64,000 nucleotides of DNA from Filibacter tadaridae (GCF_900609045.1 NZ_UXAV01000041.1:1-64000), one strand, 5' to 3'. Counted from the stretch's first letter, positions 54,036 through 63,910 are shown. Translations and numbers: made by a program. The notes: generated from the sequence alone by a model not told the origin.

Positions 54036-54471
54036 ACTAATCCCCCTACAAATGAAGTATTTCCAAAATTACTTATTGTCGCTTAATAGTCGTTATAAAG
54101 CATATTAAGTGCTTATTCACAGAATGTCAATACTATTTCAAGATACTTTGTAAGCGATTTCATAATGATAGGTTATATGTAAACTATTTTCCCCAGTGAC
54201 TTTATCCCCAATTACGATCACCCACTTATTCTTCTTGTTTCCAAGAAGACTTGAAGTTGGGGGATCTTACTGCCCGTTAATGCGGGATAAAAATAGCAAT
54301 GATACCTAACGTAAAAAAAATGTTAATTATAAATGGTCAATCCTTTTTTACTTGTCCATCTTCAACTATAATTAATGTAAGGCAATCACTGCAGTGATTC
54401 ACTTTTTGTAGTTAACTATAAAAGATTCATCCTGCTTCTACACTTTTTCTTAAAGGAGATGCACGACTCGT
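54036..54471. other. Gene-free stretch with possible IS200/IS605-type end
   Basis: At 54225-54295 are two hairpins, CTTCTTG/CAAGAAG and CCCGTTAATGCGGG, followed by a T/A-rich tail. The order resembles ends of IS200/IS605 elements, but no transposase or TnpB is present. The rest is AT-rich upstream sequence of two divergent genes. Confidence 0.3.
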
Positions 54472-55335
54472 ATGGTGAAAAGTCATAAAAAAGAAACACT
54501 GGGACATATGATTTTACGGTATATTTTCATTTCAATTGGTGCTACATTGGCCGCTGTTGGACTCGAATTGTTTCTCATCCCTAATTCAGTAATCGATGGG
54601 GGTATTATCGGCGTCTCCCTCATCTTAAACTTCTTAACGGGTATTCCGTTCGGTGTGTTGATATTAATCGTCAACCTACCATTTCTTTTCTTCGGTTATA
54701 AACATATTGGCAAAAACTTTTTCTTCTCTTCTTCATATGCCATTGCACTACTTGCAATTGTCGAGTTCCCACTCAAATCCGTTGGTCCATTCGTAACCGA
54801 TCCACTTCTCGCAACTGTTTTCGGTGGATTAATACTGGGTGCCGGTGTCGGGCTTGTTATTCGTCACGGCGGTGCGCTGGACGGAACAGAAATTCTTGGT
54901 ATTTTGCTTACTAAGAAAATCCCCTATTCCGTTGGGGAATTCGTCATGTTTTTCAACATATTCATCTTCGGCTGGGCAGGTTTTGTCCTAGGCTGGGAGA
55001 AAGCCATGTACTCCATCCTTACATATTACATTGCTTCTAAAGCAATTGATGCCGTTATTCAAGGTCTGGATGAAACGAAAGCCGTTATCATTGTTTCAGA
55101 TGAGTATGAGGAATTAGGTGCCGCTATCAATGAACGCCTTGGAAGAAGTGTCACAAAACTGCACGGGAAAGGCGGCTATAACGAAAGTGAAAAAGACGTC
55201 ATTTACGTCGTCGTCACTCGTTTAGAAATTTCAAAATTGAAACAAATTGCCCACGACATTGACCCATCCGCCTTCCTAACAATCATGAACACACAAGAAA
55301 CACACGGTGGAACGTTTAAAAGTGAAATACATTAA
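54472..55335 (+). CDS. YitT-family membrane protein, second paralog
   Basis: 287 residues with about five to six helices ([13 protein letters not shown] and [16 protein letters not shown] are the family loops) and a C-terminal DUF2179 domain ([32 protein letters not shown]). Differs clearly from the paralog at 6946-7818 (which has GNGSTGGTAL in place of [10 protein letters not shown]). Transport substrate unknown. The AAAGGAG site is 13 bases before the ATG, a little far. Confidence 0.87.
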   Translation: MVKSHKKETLGHMILRYIFISIGATLAAVGLELFLIPNSVIDGGIIGVSLILNFLTGIPFGVLILIVNLPFLFFGYKHIGKNFFFSSSYAIALLAIVEFPLKSVGPFVTDPLLATVFGGLILGAGVGLVIRHGGALDGTEILGILLTKKIPYSVGEFVMFFNIFIFGWAGFVLGWEKAMYSILTYYIASKAIDAVIQGLDETKAVIIVSDEYEELGAAINERLGRSVTKLHGKGGYNESEKDVIYVVVTRLEISKLKQIAHDIDPSAFLTIMNTQETHGGTFKSEIH

Positions 55336-55336
55336 A

Positions 55337-55470
55337 GAAAAGCGATAGCGCCTGTTTTAGCCCCGACAAGCGCTGGAGGGTTTGAAATAATGACGCCTTT
55401 TGTCATTACTTTCAAAACCGAAGCGACTCGAGGGGCTAGGCGCTAGAGATAGCTAGTAAGAAAAGCGATG
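55337..55470. repeat. AAAAGCGA-type interspersed repeat, copy B
   Basis: AAGAAAAGCGATAGCGCCTG..GCCCCGACAAGCG, arms GTTTGAAATAATG/CATTACTTTCAAAAC, ending GAGGGGCTAGGCGC and AAGAAAAGCGATG. Related to 42440-42600. Confidence 0.6.
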
Positions 55471-55684
55471 TTATTAAAAAATCCAAGGAATCCGGTTTGT
55501 TCCATTAACGACAATCAAACCAACATGTTCTTGCATAGTTTACAACTATGCAAGCATATTTGTATTTGATTATTGTTAGCAGACGTATAATCCTACTTAA
55601 AAATCCACAACATGATTGCATAGAGATACGGGGCTCCTCCCCCTATCACTTCTTTTCCTACTAAAAAAAGGAAGGAACTCAATC

Positions 55685-56020
55685 ATGAAATTAAAGCATT
55701 TGTTTTCAACTCGTAATGGTCTTATAAAAGCGGGGATTACTTTGCTCACTTTATCTATTGTTGATGCGCTTTTAACCGATTTCGGCATTCGCAATAATCA
55801 TATCAGTGAAGCGAACCCGCTTATGCGGTCGATTTATGATTCAAGCATTTTCAGCTTTTATGCGATTAAAATCATACTGCCACTCATTCTATTAAACGTA
55901 ATTACTAAAATCGAACCCAAACTTTATATACGTCTCTTGGTTGGCTCTTCCCTTCTCATTTACACAGCTGTTTTATCGCTGCATGTATGGTGGATTTCAG
56001 TTATATCGACAATCCAATAG
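55685..56020 (+). CDS. DUF5658-family membrane protein
   Basis: 111 residues from the ATG at 55685 (GGAAGGA upstream). Three helices are likely; SIVDALLTDFGIRNN and ISEANPLMRSIYDSS match DUF5658 (a D-x-x-L-T and E-A-N-P-L-M pattern). Small membrane protein of unknown function. Monocistronic. Confidence 0.78.
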   Translation: MKLKHLFSTRNGLIKAGITLLTLSIVDALLTDFGIRNNHISEANPLMRSIYDSSIFSFYAIKIILPLILLNVITKIEPKLYIRLLVGSSLLIYTAVLSLHVWWISVISTIQ

Positions 56021-56424
56021 CCAACGGCCCTTTCTGTAACGGATGGGCTAAACGATAATAACTATCTATGTTGAACTACTGTTACTGTATAATCTCCTGC
56101 CGAAGACGATGAGCATTGTTTAAAGTACCCTATATGTCAATATAAATAATTCAGACCGCCAAATTATAATTTGGCGGTCTGAACTGGTCTATCGTGTATT
56201 AACAGATAACTAGTCTACTTACCCATTCAAAACAATATACTGGTGGTATCTGTTGAAATAGGGGATTCCGAATTCGTAGCGTTTGAATTGGTCTACATTC
56301 CCCATTTGCTTTATAACAGTTACTTAATTGTAATGATTATAAACAAATAACTAGTATTCATTAGAACTATTTGTTATAGTAATTGAGAAGGTAACGAACT
56401 TACTACATAAGGAGGCTTTTATCA
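56021..56424. other. Spacer before katA with a 34-bp perfect palindrome
   Basis: At 56150-56183 is a perfect inverted repeat with arms TTCAGACCGCCAAATTA and TAATTTGGCGGTCTGAA. No T-run follows, so it may be a terminator or a protein site. The PerR-type box lies at the right end. Confidence 0.6.
56328..56342. promoter_or_regulatory. PerR-type box upstream of catalase
   Basis: TTGTAATGATTATAA, one mismatch to the Bacillus PerR box TTATAATnATTATAA. Derepression by peroxide is expected. Confidence 0.75.
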
Positions 56425-57903
56425 ATGTCCATCAATGAAAATGAAAACAAAAACAAGCTTACAACAGCCGCTGGAGCACCAGTCGTTGATAATCATAATT
56501 CGATGTCTGCTGGTCGAAGAGGCCCACTTCTACTACAAGATGTCTGGCTAATTGAGAAACTGGCGCATTTTGATAGAGAAGTTATTCCCGAACGCCGGAT
56601 GCATGCGAAAGGTTCGGGTGCATATGGAACATTCACAGTAACAAATGATATTACCCAATATACAAAAGCAAAAATCTTTTCTGAAGTCGGGAAACAGACA
56701 CCGATGTTTTCTCGTTTCTCTACTGTTGCTGGTGAACGTGGTGCAGCTGAAGCTGAACGTGATATCCGCGGGTTTGCTTTGAAATTTTATACAGAAGAAG
56801 GAAACTGGGATCTTGTCGGGAACAACACACCCGTATTCTTTTTCAGAGATCCTTTACATTTCCCGGATTTAAATCATGTTGTTAAACGGGATCCACGTAC
56901 GAACATGCATAATGCAACATCCAATTGGGATTTCTGGACGTCGTTGCCTGAAGCGCTTCACCAAGTGACCATCGTCATGAGTGATCGCGGGATTCCTAAA
57001 ACACTTCGTAATATGCACGGGTTCGGTAGCCATACATTCAGTATGATCAATGCCCAAAACGAACGTGTATGGGTAAAATTCCATTTCCAAACACAGCAAG
57101 GCATTGAAAATTTGACGGATGCAGAAGCAGTTGAACTCATTGGTCAAGACCGTGAGAGTCATCAACGTGACTTATTGGCTAGCATCGACCGCGGTGATTT
57201 CCCTAAATGGAAAATGTATATTCAAGTGATGACGGAAGACGAAGCAAACAACCTGCCTTATCATCCGTTTGACGTCACAAAAGTTTGGTATAAAAAAGAT
57301 TTCCCACTTATCGAAGTAGGAGAATTTGAGTTGAACAAAGTTCCAGATAACTATTTTGCAGAAGTCGAACAAGCTGCATTTGCGCCATCATCTATTGTTC
57401 CAGGTATCGGATTCTCACCTGACAAGATGTTACAAGGCCGACTATTCTCTTACGGAGATGCACAACGCTATCGTTTAGGCGTCAACCACGCACAAATCCC
57501 AGTGAATGCACCTAAATGTCCGTTCCATAGCTATCATCGGGATGGTGCAATGCGTGTAGACGGTAACCAAGGCAGTAACGTGAATTATGAACCGAATAGC
57601 TACGGGGCTTATCAAGAACAACCCGATTTCAGAGAGCCACCACTTAAATTGGATGGTAACGGCGATCATTGGAGTTTCCGTGACGACGATGATGATTACT
57701 TCACACAGCCTGGTAAACTCTTTAACTTAATGGATGACTGCCAGAAGAAAGCATTATTCGAAAATACCGGACGTGCAATGGAAGGCGTACCAGATCCAAT
57801 CAAAATCAAACATATCGTTCACTGCTACAAAGCAGATCCCGCTTATGGTGAAGGTGTAGCTAAAGCTACTGGCATTTCAATGAGCGATGTGTTTGTCAAC
57901 TAA
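56425..57903 (+). CDS. katA: Catalase (monofunctional heme catalase)
   Basis: 492 residues. Catalytic H in [14 protein letters not shown] (active-site signature), the Asn in [12 protein letters not shown], and the proximal heme ligand region [17 protein letters not shown] with Tyr. This clade-3 small-subunit catalase breaks hydrogen peroxide to water and oxygen in the cytosol. AAGGAGG precedes ATG; a PerR-type box lies about 85 bases upstream, and a terminator follows. Confidence 0.95.
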   Translation: MSINENENKNKLTTAAGAPVVDNHNSMSAGRRGPLLLQDVWLIEKLAHFDREVIPERRMHAKGSGAYGTFTVTNDITQYTKAKIFSEVGKQTPMFSRFSTVAGERGAAEAERDIRGFALKFYTEEGNWDLVGNNTPVFFFRDPLHFPDLNHVVKRDPRTNMHNATSNWDFWTSLPEALHQVTIVMSDRGIPKTLRNMHGFGSHTFSMINAQNERVWVKFHFQTQQGIENLTDAEAVELIGQDRESHQRDLLASIDRGDFPKWKMYIQVMTEDEANNLPYHPFDVTKVWYKKDFPLIEVGEFELNKVPDNYFAEVEQAAFAPSSIVPGIGFSPDKMLQGRLFSYGDAQRYRLGVNHAQIPVNAPKCPFHSYHRDGAMRVDGNQGSNVNYEPNSYGAYQEQPDFREPPLKLDGNGDHWSFRDDDDDYFTQPGKLFNLMDDCQKKALFENTGRAMEGVPDPIKIKHIVHCYKADPAYGEGVAKATGISMSDVFVN

Positions 57904-57915
57904 ATTTCTCCACAC

Positions 57916-57950
57916 AAAAAAGCGATAACCCAATCGGGCTATCGCTTTTT
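57916..57950. terminator. Terminator after katA
   Basis: AAAAAGCGATA/TATCGCTTTTT stem; also acts for the minus-strand transcript of the mnmH region. Confidence 0.85.
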
Positions 57951-57956
57951 GTATGA

Positions 57957-58082
57957 TTATTTTACTCTAATGCGGTTGCTGCGTTTCCCATCGATTTCCG
58001 TGGAGTTAATATACTTCCCCATTTCCAGCATCACTTTAACCGCTCCAGATGCTAGCTCATCATACTTAATTTGCTGTTCCAT
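57957..58082 (-). pseudogene. Truncated carboxymuconolactone decarboxylase-like fragment
   Basis: A 41-residue frame starting at 58082 (GGGGG 7 bases upstream, inside the mnmH 3' end). It reads like the N-terminus of an AhpD/carboxymuconolactone decarboxylase-family protein: YDELASGAVKVMLEMGKYI, then a short NSTEIDGK and RIRVK, after which the family would continue to its catalytic CxxC motif. It stops there, so the domain is truncated. It overlaps the end of mnmH by 17 bases. Confidence 0.5.
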
Positions 58083-59124
58083 CATTGAAGCCCCCAATTA
58101 GTTGGCGTACTTGTTGAAATGCATCCTCATTATCAATTGCATTGATATCGATTTTCTGGTCTTCATTGTACTGATTGCTTGAATGTTCATATTTCGGATC
58201 GTAGTAGTATTCAAGTAAAAGTTTTGTGACAGAAAGGAAATCACCACTTTCAAAACCATTTTCAATTTGCCTACTTATTGGTGTATGGATATGTTTCTTG
58301 ATGAGCTGAAAAGCTTCTTTAAAACGTTCGGGGTAGTTCGATGGCTGGTAATCATCCAGAATGTTTTGGGCTCTTGCTTCAAGAGGTAGGTGAATAAACA
58401 ACTGCAATCCTTGTTCTTTTTTATCATTTAGAAATTGCGGCATGCTGACTTTACCAATCCGTCTACTTTCCCCTTCCATAACAACAAAGGGTTCTGCTTG
58501 AAACCTTGACAGTTCATGGATCAGTATTGAATCGAACTTCTTCTGATTGCTTGGTTCAAGTCCAATCTGTCCGAAGATGGACCCCCGATGCCCCGCCATC
58601 CCTTCAAGATCAAGAATCGGGTAACCTCCTTGCGCCAATCTTTTCAAAATAAGCGTTTTGCCGGATCCCGTATAGCCATTTAGTACATAGAGTTTCGGTT
58701 TGAATTCTTCTTTTTCAAGTTCATGTACGACCCATTGGCGATAAGATCTGACGCCGCCTGTAAGACGTTTTGCATGAATGCCCATCAAGTCGAGAACCGT
58801 TGCCGCTGTTTTACTGCGCATGCCGCCGCGCCAACAAAAAACAGTTATCGGTGTTTCGATTTGTTTAAAGGCTGCTATGAAGGCCGGTAACTTTTCTGAG
58901 AATATTTCCAAGCCTCTTTCTTTCGCCTCTTCTGCACCGACTTGTTTATAAATCGTTCCCACTTCGGCTCGTTCTTCGTCGTTGAAAACAGGTATATTGA
59001 TGCTACCAGGCATTGTGGCTTCTTTAAACTCTTGAGGAGAGCGAACGTCAACCAATGTATGTGCTTTCTTTTTTTTCAATTCAACTAAATCAGCCAATGC
59101 TATATCACGAAACAAAGATTTCAC
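58066..59124 (-). CDS. mnmH: tRNA 2-selenouridine synthase MnmH (SelU)
   Basis: 352 residues. The N-terminal rhodanese domain carries the active Cys97 in FCWRGG; the C-terminal part is a P-loop domain with GYTGSGKT (150-157). It converts 2-thiouridine at the wobble position of Lys, Glu and Gln tRNAs to 2-selenouridine, via a geranylated intermediate, using selenophosphate. Directly downstream of selD (21 bases). No selA or selB occurs in the window. Confidence 0.92.
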   Translation of the reverse strand: MKSLFRDIALADLVELKKKKAHTLVDVRSPQEFKEATMPGSINIPVFNDEERAEVGTIYKQVGAEEAKERGLEIFSEKLPAFIAAFKQIETPITVFCWRGGMRSKTAATVLDLMGIHAKRLTGGVRSYRQWVVHELEKEEFKPKLYVLNGYTGSGKTLILKRLAQGGYPILDLEGMAGHRGSIFGQIGLEPSNQKKFDSILIHELSRFQAEPFVVMEGESRRIGKVSMPQFLNDKKEQGLQLFIHLPLEARAQNILDDYQPSNYPERFKEAFQLIKKHIHTPISRQIENGFESGDFLSVTKLLLEYYYDPKYEHSSNQYNEDQKIDINAIDNEDAFQQVRQLIGGFNDGTAN

Positions 59125-59145
59125 CTTCTACTTTTCCAGAAATTT

Positions 59146-60195
59146 TCACAGTACTTGAATGCGTCCTTCATCTTCCTTCGTCACTTCGCCGATAATCCGT
59201 GCATCGACGCCTTTACTTTGCAGCTCGTCCACGAACGCTTCCGCTTCATCATCCCCAATGGAAATTAACAACCCACCTGAAGTGACCGCATCACAAAGAA
59301 TCCATCGATCGATTTGGTCCAACGATTCGGGATATGTAACAATACCCGCGATATGTGCAAAGTTGTTTTTCGTTCCACCCGGCACGGATCCCGCTTCAGC
59401 CAGCTCTTTGACACGCGGTAGAATTGGCACTTGGTTGTAATGTATGCGAAGACCTACGCCACTTCCCTTCGCCATTTCTGAAGCATGGCCGAGAAGTCCA
59501 AAGCCCGTTACATCCGTTGCGGAGTGAACGGCGTAATTCCCCATTACTTCAGCGGCTGTCTTATTAAGTGTCGTCATCACTTTTGTAACAGCTGAGATTT
59601 CTTCTTCAGAAAGTAAACCGTTTTTAAGTGATGTCGTGCATATTCCTACACCAATCGGCTTGGTCAATACCAATTTATCACCCGGTTTCGCACCCGAATT
59701 TGTTCTGATTTTATCTGGATGAATAACACCTGTTACCGCCAGACCGAATTTCGGCTCCTTATCATCTATTGAATGGCCACCGACTAACGTAACGCCCGCT
59801 TCATTTAACTTATCCCCAGCACCGCGTAAAATGGCTGCCAAAATCTCTTTATCTAAAGTTGCGATTGGAAACGCTACGATATTAAGTGCAGTAATCGGCG
59901 TTCCACCCATTGCATATACATCGCTGATCGCATTCGTTGCCGCAATTTGCCCGAAATCGTATGGATCATCGACAATCGGTGTAAAGAAATCAACGGTTTG
60001 AACGATGGCTGTCGTATCATTTATACGGAAGACCCCCGCATCATCGCTTGTATCGAGTCCCACGAGCAAGTTCGGGTTAGAAGCGGCAGGAGGAAGCGTT
60101 CGTAATACCACCTCAAGATCTGCAGGACCTATTTTACAACCACATCCTCCTTTTGAGGAAAGAGATGTGAGTTTTATGGAATTGGAATTAGTCAA
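59146..60195 (-). CDS. selD: Selenophosphate synthase SelD (Cys form)
   Basis: 349 residues; TTG start with AAAGGATG upstream. The N-terminal active site is GGCGCKIGP with Cys18, Cys20 and Lys21, so it uses Cys, not selenocysteine. The ATP-grasp-like AIRS fold motifs GLDTSDDAGVF and VGGHSIDD are present. It makes selenophosphate from selenide and ATP for MnmH. In operon with mnmH. Confidence 0.94.
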   Translation of the reverse strand: MTNSNSIKLTSLSSKGGCGCKIGPADLEVVLRTLPPAASNPNLLVGLDTSDDAGVFRINDTTAIVQTVDFFTPIVDDPYDFGQIAATNAISDVYAMGGTPITALNIVAFPIATLDKEILAAILRGAGDKLNEAGVTLVGGHSIDDKEPKFGLAVTGVIHPDKIRTNSGAKPGDKLVLTKPIGVGICTTSLKNGLLSEEEISAVTKVMTTLNKTAAEVMGNYAVHSATDVTGFGLLGHASEMAKGSGVGLRIHYNQVPILPRVKELAEAGSVPGGTKNNFAHIAGIVTYPESLDQIDRWILCDAVTSGGLLISIGDDEAEAFVDELQSKGVDARIIGEVTKEDEGRIQVL

Positions 60196-60380
60196 ATTAA
60201 ATCATCCTTTCTTTTACATATCTACAGTTTATTTTAACACAGAAAGTTCTACAGCCTGCTATAAGCGATACCGCTAAGTACCTAAGCATTGCCTGATTGG
60301 ATCCAGATTGTTATCCAATCCGACAAATGGAAGGGGATGATGGGGATTTCTCCTTGTAAAAATTGCTTTATAAAAGCACA

Positions 60381-60436
60381 AAAGCACCTCATCATCAAAC
60401 AGCGATGCGAGCTGTTGATGATGAGGTGCTTTTTTA
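60381..60436. terminator. Terminator between DinB and selD genes
   Basis: AAGCACCTCATCATCAA paired with TTGATGATGAGGTGCTT, T6 on the plus strand and an A/T-rich run on the minus strand, where it follows the DinB gene. Confidence 0.85.
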
Positions 60437-60494
60437 TAGTACGAAATGAAAATCCTACATACGTATGAAGATTCCACGTATAAAATACAGAATT

Positions 60495-60983
60495 TCAATC
60501 CATTTCTATTGTGTTTTTCAATTGTTTTATATGACGTTTTTCATGAAGACCGACAAATGGAAACCATTGCGTTAGTGGAATCTGACCAAAAAGTGGATGC
60601 TTGGATGATTTTTCTCGGAATTGTTCTTTGGTGCCTGACTCATAGACATCCATTAAAAATAGGCGTGATTCGTGCAACGCTTCTTTCATCATCTCTACCG
60701 TTTTAAAATCATCAGTTGGTAAAGTATGACTCGGGGCTTCCACTTTAATAACACGATTCGTAGAGATGACAATCGGCTTTTTCATCACTTTAAGGCTTTC
60801 AGAACTTTTCAATTCCCTTGCAATGCTTTTTGCAATGACTGTTTCCATGAGCACGAGATGTTCTAAAATTTGTTTGGGAGACCATCCGCCATTTGAAGGT
60901 TTCTTATTAAATTTCTCATCTGTTAATCCTTCGATTGCTTTATATAGCTCTTTGCGGATTTTTGTATTTTCTTTTAAAAACAT
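60495..60983 (-). CDS. DinB-superfamily protein
   Basis: 162 residues, a four-helix bundle. The His ligands are HLVLMETVI (after GGWSPKQILEHL) and VGLHEKRHIKQL near the end, typical of DinB/YfiT-like metal-dependent proteins, which include bacillithiol S-transferases. Substrate unknown. AAAGGAGAG precedes ATG. Confidence 0.85.
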   Translation of the reverse strand: MFLKENTKIRKELYKAIEGLTDEKFNKKPSNGGWSPKQILEHLVLMETVIAKSIARELKSSESLKVMKKPIVISTNRVIKVEAPSHTLPTDDFKTVEMMKEALHESRLFLMDVYESGTKEQFREKSSKHPLFGQIPLTQWFPFVGLHEKRHIKQLKNTIEMD

Positions 60984-61204
60984 CTTAATCTCTCCTTTGT
61001 ATAGCTCGTGACTTGGAGTCTATGTCCCGCAAGTTGGTCGTATGACCTTAACCTGCTGTCAATTTGCGTACGCTTATGATTTTTCCTACCACATTGTATC
61101 ACGATTGTCGCATTAACTATATGCTTCCCGTTAATATGTAAAAGTAACTTTCTTTGAAATAGTGACATAGTTTGCACTTGGATGGATGGGGGTGATTATT
61201 TAGT

Positions 61205-61395
61205 GGCCGCGGGCGCTCATTCTCACGCGACAAGCGCTCATTCGAACGGCTTTCGCGATCATTCCTGCGCGGCTGGCGCTCATTCGAACGGCTTTCGCGA
61301 TCATTCCCACGCGGCTGGCGCTCATTCGAACGGCTTTCGCGATCATTCCCACGCGACAGGCGCTCATTCGGACGGCTTTTGCGATCATTCGCCCT
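61205..61395. repeat. 42-bp tandem repeat array
   Basis: About four units of 42 bases containing CTCATTCGAACGGCTTTCGC then GATCATTCC. Units differ at a few positions. The period is a multiple of three, so open frames run through on both strands (14-residue periodic peptides), but with no ribosome site of note; I do not call a gene. GC is higher than the surroundings. The rest of 60984-61644 shows no gene. Confidence 0.75.
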
Positions 61396-61644
61396 CGAAA
61401 ATCCTATTTAGTATGGTCAATTCTCTTTTTACTCCCGCCTAATCCCTTCATTCATAGAGCTCTAGTTTAATTTTTTACTGATGTCTAGATTAATTCATGG
61501 TAGTATTAAAGATGGAGTATTTAGACATTAGGACCCACCCGGTTTCCAAGACTCCTATTCAATCGTTCTAATTGAAATTCCGCTCATAATAGCTCATTAT
61601 TAGCACTAGTGAAATGAAACTACATTAGTTGAAGGAAGTCGTTT

Positions 61645-62811
61645 ATGTCTGAGGAAAATGTTACGAAACTCATTGTTGGCGATAAGGAAATCATCTTAAT
61701 CGGCACAGCGCATGTGTCAAAACAAAGTGCAGAACAAGTAAAAGCTGTCATTGAAGCAGAACGACCTGATTCCGTATGTATCGAGCTTGACGAACAAAGA
61801 TATCAATCAATTATGGACGGCAGCAAATGGAAAGAAACAGATATATTCGTCGTTATAAAGGAGAAAAAAGCCTCCTTATTATTAATGAATCTAGCCATTT
61901 CTTCTTTCCAAAACCGCTTGGCAAAACAATTCGATATCAAACCTGGACAAGAGATGATTCAGGGTATTGAATCCGCAAAAGATGCGGGTGCAGAATTGAT
62001 ACTAGCAGATCGTAATATTCAAACTACGTTTTCCCGGATTTGGCATAATCTTGGTTTCGTGGGGAAATCACAAATACTCATGTCCGTCATCTTCAGCATC
62101 TTCGATAAAGAAGAAGTAACAGAAGAAGATTTGGAAAAAATGAAATCAAAAGACATGCTGAATTCAGTTCTCGCTGATTTCACAGAGTCATTTCCAAAAC
62201 TAAAAACACCATTGATCGATGAACGGGATCAGTACCTTGCTCAGAAAATTAAAGATGCACCTGGGAAAAAAGTAGTCGCCGTTTTAGGCGCTGCACATGT
62301 GCCTGGTATATCAAAAGAAATCCATAACGAGCATGATTTAGAAAAGCTATCCGAAAAGCCACCTAAATCAAAATGGCCCACTATAATCGGTTGGATGATT
62401 CCATTATTAATTGTCGGGCTAATCGTATTTACATTCTTTATGAATCCGTCTGCCGGTCTAGATCAGACCATTAGCTGGTTTTTATGGACAGGATCGTTGG
62501 GTGCTATTGGAACAATCTTCGCTTTAGGTCATCCACTTGCAGTCCTTACGTCATTTGTTGCCGCACCTTTTACGGCTTTGCATCCATTACTTGCAGTCGG
62601 CTGGTTTTCGGGAATTGTTCAGGCGTATTTCCGCAGACCGCACGTAAGTGATTTCGAAAAATTATCTGAAGATGTTTTTTCCATAAAAGGATTTTGGAAC
62701 AATAAGGTTACACGTGTCTTGCTAGTCGTCGTATTGGCCAACTTGGGTGCTTCAATAGGTACTTTCATCGGCGGTGCAGACGTCATTCGTATCTTCTTTA
62801 AAAATCTATAA
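61645..62811 (+). CDS. TraB/PrgY-family membrane protein
   Basis: 388 residues. The N-terminal TraB domain has IILIGTAHVSKQSAEQV and a VCIELDEQRY motif, LILADRNIQTT and the late VVAVLGAAHVPGI. Three to four C-terminal helices follow (from about 245). In enterococci TraB/PrgY reduces pheromone activity; related proteins are proposed metal-dependent proteases like TIKI. Role here unknown. GAAGGAAG precedes ATG. Confidence 0.88.
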   Translation: MSEENVTKLIVGDKEIILIGTAHVSKQSAEQVKAVIEAERPDSVCIELDEQRYQSIMDGSKWKETDIFVVIKEKKASLLLMNLAISSFQNRLAKQFDIKPGQEMIQGIESAKDAGAELILADRNIQTTFSRIWHNLGFVGKSQILMSVIFSIFDKEEVTEEDLEKMKSKDMLNSVLADFTESFPKLKTPLIDERDQYLAQKIKDAPGKKVVAVLGAAHVPGISKEIHNEHDLEKLSEKPPKSKWPTIIGWMIPLLIVGLIVFTFFMNPSAGLDQTISWFLWTGSLGAIGTIFALGHPLAVLTSFVAAPFTALHPLLAVGWFSGIVQAYFRRPHVSDFEKLSEDVFSIKGFWNNKVTRVLLVVVLANLGASIGTFIGGADVIRIFFKNL

Positions 62812-62812
62812 G

Positions 62813-62872
62813 AAAAGCGTCAGGTGCACATCACCCGAAAGTTAAGGGTGTATGCGTGACTTGGCGCTTTTT
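62813..62872 (+). terminator. Terminator of the TraB-family gene
   Basis: AAAAGCG..GTGCACATCACCC with GGGTGTATGCGTGAC..CGCTTTTTT; imperfect stem with T6. Confidence 0.75.
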
Positions 62873-62999
62873 TATGACCTAGTCTCCCTTTTTCAAATAA
62901 GATAAGTACTATTTCACATATTGAAAGAAAGCGTTTTGGATAGTCAATCCGGAAAGGATATATATGGGCCTAAGCACAAAAAACAATAAAAAACGACTA

Positions 63000-63137
63000 T
63001 CAGGCTTTTTGCCCGTTTAGTCGCTTTTCTTCTCTTTGCAGAGAAACCACTCGTTTCTCTCCGCTTGCCACTCTTTTCGGCTTCGTTTTCCTTTGATGAT
63101 CATCTAACAACGCTTGTAAATTCACAATATCAATCAT
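63000..63137 (-). CDS. Small hypothetical protein (45 residues)
   Basis: Starts MIDIVNLQALLDDHQRKTK and ends REEKRLNGQKA, highly basic with an acidic N-terminus. It has a strong ribosome site (GGAGGGGAAATAA before ATG). No known family is recognised. The stop lies in a hairpin AACGACTA/TAGTCG that may be its terminator. The region 62880-63320 otherwise has no gene. Confidence 0.5.
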   Translation of the reverse strand: MIDIVNLQALLDDHQRKTKPKRVASGEKRVVSLQREEKRLNGQKA

Positions 63138-63320
63138 TTATTTCCCCTCCGTTTCATCCACACTCACGTAGTATATGGAATGAAAAGGGAAAGGATACAC
63201 TAACTCAATATGTTATATTCTTCTGAAAACACAAACAAGGATAACCATATGATTAACGACTATGCTGGTATTCGCGAGGTTCTCGTACTCTTACTTCTAA
63301 ATGACATCAAGTTGAATAGT

Positions 63321-63662
63321 TCAAGCCTTTTTGACAAATTCAGATTTTAGTTTCATAGCCCCGAAGCCATCAATTTTACAATCAATATCATGATCGCCGT
63401 CGACCAAACGTATACTTTTTACTTTTGTACCCACCTTCACGACAGACGAACTTCCTTTTACTTTAAGGTCTTTGATGACTGTTACAGCATCACCATCATT
63501 CAAAATATTTCCATTCGCGTCTTTAACGACCTTTTTCTCTTCACTAGTTTCAGCTGCCGATTCCAAAGACCACTCATGCGCACATTCAGGGCAAATCAAA
63601 AGATCCCCATCTTCGTATGTGTATTCGGAATTACATTTCGGGCAATTAGGCAAATCAATCAT
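63321..63662 (-). CDS. yjdM: YjdM (PhnA)-family zinc-ribbon protein
   Basis: 113 residues. The N-terminal zinc ribbon has CPKC and CPEC pairs (residues 7-10 and 24-27), followed by the PhnA domain: [15 protein letters not shown] and [20 protein letters not shown], ending [12 protein letters not shown]. Once linked to phosphonate use, its true function is unclear. GGAGGAAATGAAAG precedes ATG. Confidence 0.9.
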   Translation of the reverse strand: MIDLPNCPKCNSEYTYEDGDLLICPECAHEWSLESAAETSEEKKVVKDANGNILNDGDAVTVIKDLKVKGSSSVVKVGTKVKSIRLVDGDHDIDCKIDGFGAMKLKSEFVKKA

Positions 63663-63784
63663 CTTTCATTTCCTCCATTCAGTGAATCTGGTACACAATC
63701 CATTCAGTATAAGCGAACATAAGTGATTGGACAACTTTCTCTAAACCTATTTAAGTTGAACAATTAAGTATCTATACAAACTAA

Positions 63785-63910
63785 GTGTAGGCGCCTTAAA
63801 AGGGGTAGCCGAAGCCGCAAGACTGTCAGCGAAGCTGTCTGGCTTGTGGCGGGAGGCATCCCCTAGCGCCGTAGCGGCTTCAATGGAATTCTATAATTCA
63901 ACCTATATAT
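63785..63910. repeat. GCGGGAGGCATCCCC-type interspersed repeat
   Basis: GTAGGCGCCTTAAAAGGGG, paired segments GACTGTCAG/CTGTC and GCGGGAGGCATCCCCTAGCG, then GTAGCGGCTTCAATGGAATT and ATTCAACCTATATA. Full-length relative of the copies at 44730, 49222 and 30018. No gene lies in 63663-64000. Confidence 0.6.

Noticed and set aside
61182..61442. 86-codon plus-strand frame and 62-codon minus-strand frame over the tandem array
   Set aside because: Both exist only because the 42-bp unit is a multiple of three; no convincing ribosome site or family. Treated as a repeat.
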